A program made the position numbers and the translations under genes. Source: Lithodes maja (taxonomy: Eukaryota; Arthropoda; Malacostraca; Decapoda; Lithodidae). Taken from it: DNA of 64,000 bases. Positions within the stretch are counted from its first letter, which is position 1; the number at the start of each line of letters is the position of its first letter. The stretch spans positions 1-64,000 of the forward strand of contig JBAKBP010001420.1 of the NCBI GenBank assembly GCA_037953745.1, written 5' to 3'. The notes below the pieces were generated by a model. The model made no database searches and was not told the origin of the DNA. It worked only from the letters and a program-made list of their open reading frames with translations. Below are positions 55,601-61,600 of this stretch, in pieces.

Positions 55601-58600
55601 CGATTTCCCCCTTACTGTTGTTCTCATCTGTCTTCCGCTAAGGTAGCTCTCCATCCATTTCAGCAGTTTGTCTCCTACTTTTCCCTCATGTTTTAATTTC
55701 CACAGCAATCTCTTGTGTGGAACTTTGTCAGATGCCTTTTTAAAGTCTAGGTAGGCACAGTCTACCCATCCTTCCCTCTTGTCCACTGTGTCTATTACTC
55801 TAGAGTAAAAACTCAACAAGTTGCTTACACATGATCTGCCTCCTCTGAATCCAAATTGTCGGTCAGTAATTAATCTTTTGGATTCCAGGTAGTTCACCCA
55901 TTTATCCCTTATTAATCCTTCCAGAATCTTAATGAGGATGCTCAATAGTGATACAGGTCTATAGTTCAGTGGTTTATCTCTGCTTCCTCCCTTAAATATA
56001 GGAATAATGTTTGCTCTTTTCCATTCTGTAGGTACTATCCCTGTGTCCAATGATTTGGTCATTATGTCATATAACGGTATACTCAGTTCCTTAGCATTTT
56101 CTTTAATAATCCAGCCTGATACTCCGTCCGGTCCAGCGGCTTTGTTTGGGTCCACCTTACTCATTTTGTCTATGAGCTCTGGTCTGTTAAATGTGACTTC
56201 CGGCATTTCCTCTGTACCTATCTCATTGGATTCTGGTGCAATGAATTCTCCTTCTTTTGTAAATACTGATGCAAAATTTCTATTTAGTTCTTCCGCAATC
56301 TCTGTATCCTCTTCTATGATTCTGTTTCCACTTTTAATCTTTACGATCGTGGCTTTTATCTTCCTTTTGCCGTTTACAAACTTGAAAAACATTTTTGGAT
56401 TCTTTTCATAGTTCTCCACTATCCCTTTCTCATGGTTTGCCTCTGACCTCCTCATTTCTGTGTATTTGTTTCTCTCCTCTTTATACTTTTGCCTGTTATC
56501 TTCCGAATCCCAGTTTCTCATCTTTTTCCAGGCTTTGTTTTTTGCTTCCTGTGCTTGCCTACATTCGCGGTTAAACCATACTTTGCGATTACTTTTTTTC
56601 CTTTTATTAACGTACTTAGGGACAAAAGTTTTTATACCAGTATCATAGATCTCCATGAATGCCTGGAGTTTTTTGTCTACCTCACTTTCAGATAACACCT
56701 GATCCCAATTTTGTGACTTGAAAAAATCCTGTAGTCCTTCGAAATCGGTTCTGGAATACATCCAGTGATTTTCCTTGTGCTTTTCCCTTCCCTTGGGTAG
56801 ATTATACTTCAATAGTAAGTCTATGTCTAGAACTGCATGGTCGCTTTTTCCTAGTGGGCATAGGTACTGAATACTTTGAACCTCCTCCTCCCTTCTTGTG
56901 AATAGAAGGTCCAATCTAGCTGGTTGATCACTTCCCCTTACTCTTGTTGACTCTTTTACATGTTGGTATATAGAATTTTCCATGGCCATACTTAAAAATT
57001 CATAGCCCCAACTTTCCTCCCCTGCTCCGGCTTCAAGATCTTCCCAATTCACTTCCTTGCAGTTAAAGTCCCCACACATGACTATTTCATCCTTTGAAGC
57101 CAAGATATTTCCTAGCACACTAATTGTTTCCTTACGCATTAGGCTATGCTCCTCCTTACCCCATGTCTTCGTCTTGGGAGGTACATACGCTACTATCACC
57201 ACTATTTTTTCGTTTCCACCAATCTCTATTGCTAAAACTTCTGCTGTTGAAGTTTCTAGTTTTATCTCAGACACAATCAAATCTTTCCTAGTAAGGATGC
57301 ACACTCCACCTCCATGTCGAAATTTTCTGTCCCTCCTCCAAATCCTATATTCAGACCATCCTAGCAAATTTATATCAAGGTCTTCTCTTAGTTTTGTCTC
57401 AGTGAGACATACTATTTCTGGTTTCTTAGTATTGAGTAAGTCTGTTAGTTCTAGTTTCTTAGAGATTAGCCCATCGACATTGCTATATAGAATCCTTATA
57501 CTTTCTAGTCCCCCATTACCTGCTCCAAGCGCCTTATCTGCGGCGGACTGTTCCCTACCCTCTTTTATTTTTAGTTTCTTTTTACCGAAAGTTTCATAAT
57601 CTTCCCCTTTCTTACTCCGTAAAAAAACTTATTCTTTTCTTGTTCTGTCCTCTTGCTATTTTCCTCCTTGGCGGTTTTCCTTAGTTCAGCCTCCTTCTTT
57701 CTCTCTTCTTCTGGTAAGTCTCGCCTGATGTAGATTTTGTCCTTACCCTCTAACCCTTTTAGCCTAGCCGCTACTGCCATGATTTCATCACAAGTCCTTC
57801 TTGACTTAAATTCAATTTTTACCAGTCTATTGTATTCCTTTGTATATTTTCCCAGCCTAAACATGTCTGATATTTCCTCCTTCCAGGTGTCCTCCTCATC
57901 TTTAATAGATTCCAGAATATTGTTGATGCGACCTTCATCCTGCTCTTTTCGTTTTGTCCAGTCTAGTTCCTCCTTTTCTTCCACCCCTGATATTATGAGG
58001 CAGTTAGCCCTACGACTTTCTTCCTGGATGGCCTGAGAGTTTTCGTGGATGCCTTGCTTAACCATACTTTTTACCTGGTCCTTTACCCTAACATCTTGCT
58101 GTTTCTGTTCATCCAATATCTTCCTGAATTCGTCACTGTGAGCCTTCCTTACACTGTCTAAATCTTTTACCACTTGGTCTCTAGTCATGCCCCAAGCATT
58201 TTTACCTTCAGAGATACTGGTGTCTAGCCTAGTCATTTTCACTGCCTTTTCTCTCTCCACTAACTCCAACCTGTTCTTCAACTCACCATTCTCTGTAACA
58301 ATTTCCTTCTTAACTATCTCCAAGCCAGTCACTCGGTCCTCCAATTTCTTGATTTTGTTCAACAGCATGAAGCAAAATTTTCCAGTGTCCTCTGCGGTCC
58401 ATGTTGTCATGAAACCGGGAAAATCCGGCTCTCCCTCCGATTCGTCACTCCCGCCTTTATCACCCCTCCCCCCCTCAGCCCCCTCGTCACCTTCATTCAC
58501 CATCTTCCCCACCTAATTCCTCTTGAAGTTGGAACCAAATATCTTGCCTCTTGTGCTGGGTAATACTTAAATAGGCCATATAATATTACCCACCATACTG

Positions 58601-61600
58601 AGCCGAGAACTTCCCGCGCCGAAAACAACAATATTGTGCGGTCTCTTCGGATTGTTCACTCACACCCTCTAGTATTAGCCACTAATAACCCACTTGCCAG
58701 CCGAAGTTTACTTGTTTTTTTATCATCATCCTAATACCTGGAGTCCCCTTTACACATGAATAAGAGATAGACTATAGCTCACTCCCGCCTGCAACCATGT
58801 AAGTAGAAATCAGCTGGAGCCTGTGGACCGCTTCCTCTCGAGTCAGCTGTTGTCTGTGTGTGTGTGTGTGTACATTACTACATGAGCAAGTTAATCTGGT
58901 TCCCAAGCAAACTAATCGCACATATAACAACGCACTATCGTCACGTTCAGGGAATTAGTCAATTTGGGAAGTCCGGGACGTTCTGGCAAATTTTACTAAA
59001 CTCTGCATGAATAAAAGAAACTACAATTAGTGTTAAAATGTTCTATTAAAATAAAATTTGCAACTTGACAAGACAGAAGAGGTAAGAATAGCTGTGGAAG
59101 AAAAGAAGAAAGCATATAGAGAGTGGTTGGGTAGTAGAGGGAATGAAGATTTCGAGAGACAGAAACGAGCAAGGTACGTGGAGAGTAAGAGGGTGGTGAA
59201 GAGAGTAGTGAAGGAAAGTAAGAGAAGCGTAGATGAGGAATTTGGAAGGAATCTGAGTGTAAAATGGAGGGAGAGTAAGAAACTGTTCTGGAAACAAGTC
59301 AAGAAAGTTAGGGAAGGTAGCAAGGGAAACAGTAAGGGTGTGAAAGATAAGAATGGGAGAATGCTAGCCGAGAAACAAGAGAGAGTCGAAAGATGGAGGG
59401 AGTACTTCAATGAGTTGCTAAATGTAAGGAATGAAGAGCTAGCAAACATAGCTGGATATGGTATGGGAGGGAGAAGAAGAGAAGTAGTGGAGGAGGAAGT
59501 GGGGATCAGGAGGTCAGAAGTGTGGGAAGCCATGAAAAGAGTGAAGTTGGGGAAAGCACCAGGAACAGATGGAGTGTGTGGGGAAATGTTGAGGTATGGT
59601 GGTGAGATAGTGATAGAATGGGTATGGAAAATGTGCAAACTAGCATGGGAGAAGGGGAGTGCACCCGATGACTGGAAGACTGGCATAATAGTCCCCCTAT
59701 ATAAGGGCAAAGGGGAAAGAGGAATATGTCTTCTAAGCGTAGTAGGGAAGGTCTACAGTAGGGTAGTGATTGTGAGAGTGAGAACGGAGAAATGGATAGG
59801 CGACGAGCAGGGAGGTTTTAGGAAGGGAAGAGGATGTGTAGATCAGATTTTTACCCTGAATTGTGTTGTGGAGAAATATCTGGAGAAGAAACAAAAGGTG
59901 TATGTTGCCTTTATGGACTTGGAGAAGGCCTATGACAGAGTGGATAGAGAAGGTTTGTGGAAAGTACTTAAAATATACGGAGTAGATGGTAAGTTGCTGA
60001 AAGCAGTGAATAGCATGTATGAGGGTGCAAAGGCGGAAGTACGTGTGGAGAGTGAGCAGAGCGAGTTCTTTGACCTGAATGTTGGTTTGAAACAGGGGTG
60101 TGTGATGTCCCTGTGGTTGTTTACTGTATATATGGATGGAGTCATGAAAGAAATACTATCAAGAGCAGTGGATGTTGGTGTATCGCTGAAAAGGGAGGGA
60201 ATTGAGTGGAAGCTACCTATACTGCTGTTTGTGGATGATACACATCTGATGAGTGATAATGAATGAGAGTTGCAGAGCCTGGTAAATGAGTTTGGAACAG
60301 TGTGCGAAAAATGGAATTTGAAGGTAAATGCAGGGAAGAGCAAGGTTATGGTCTTCGAAAGGGGTGAAGTCACAGAGTGTGAGGTGAAGCTGAACGGTCA
60401 GGCTATGTAGATCGTCAACTCTTAAGTATCTGGGCAGTGTGTTGAGTAAAGGTGGGACTATGGATGAAGAAGTGCGGGAGAGGGTTGTAGGAACGCTGAA
60501 AGCAGTAACAAGAAATAGGGTGGTCAGTATGGAAGTGAAGAAGTCCTTGCATGACAGTGTGGTAATCCCGACACTGACTTACAGAAGCGAAGCATGGACG
60601 TTGGTTGAGAGACTCAGACCAAGAGTGAGAGCAGTGGAAATTAATTACTTAAGAAGTGCGTGCGGAGTTACATGGAGGGATAGACAGACTAATAAGGAAG
60701 TAAGGAGGTGTGGTGTGGAGGTAGATGTGCTGGAAAGTGTGAAAAGGAACAACTTGAGATGGTTCGGCCATATGGAACGTATGGAAAGCGAGAGAATGAC
60801 TAAGAGGGTGTACGAGAGCGAGGTGGAGGGACAGAGGGGGAGAGGTAGACCGAAAGAGAGGTGGAAGGATGGAGTGAGGAAGTATATGAACGAAGGCGGT
60901 GCTGGTTGGGGGGAGGGGCGTCGACTGACTGGGGACAGAGGTGCATGGGGGCGGTTTGTTCGTGGCCACCCCTTCGGGGATCACGGCGTCGGGCAATATA
61001 TAGATAGATAGACAAGACATTAACAATAGTACAAAATACAAATATTGATAAGATATCTATAATATTACAAAAAACATATATATATAATAATAATAATAAT
61101 AATAAGCATGTTACTTATTTCTCATAAGCGCCAATTTTTCCGAAGAATTCACTAGCGCTCGAAAAGAGAAAGAAAAAAGAACAAAAATCAATGCATCAAA
61201 AGAAGGCTTATATACAACACACATTTAACAATCACTAGCAGTGGCAAAATAGCCTAAACTCTATAGCCATCTGTCATGACACCTCTCTCAAGATCATAGC
61301 TTCTCTCAAAGAGCAAAGTCTTAAGTTGTCTCTTGAAGCATTCAACAGAACTCAGTTGTCTCATGGACAGCGGCAACCTGTTATACAACCTCGGAGCCAT
61401 GTAGGAGAATGACCTCTCAAAGAAAGAAGACTGCTGGAAAGCCCTTGGTTCATCAAGACGAAAAGGGTCATTGTCATGACGCACAACTACACCATGGTGT
61501 GCCGGTGGGCGCCTGAGCAGCTCCGCAAGGTACCTAGGCTCACCAAATTTGAGAACCTTAAAAGTCACCAAACACAACTTAAATTCTATTCTTGCTCTTA

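Larger units (their letters stand above)
54600..58560 (-). mobile_element. CR1-like LINE D with ORF1 and ORF2
   Basis: The most complete CR1-like element here: ORF1 (58503-57571) and ORF2 (57628-54674), with a short 3' end containing two AACTAGTGTAAGTAC units (54625-54660), similar to LINE A's end. The 5' limit is uncertain. Lies antisense in intron 3 of the SFT2D1-like gene. Confidence 0.85.
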
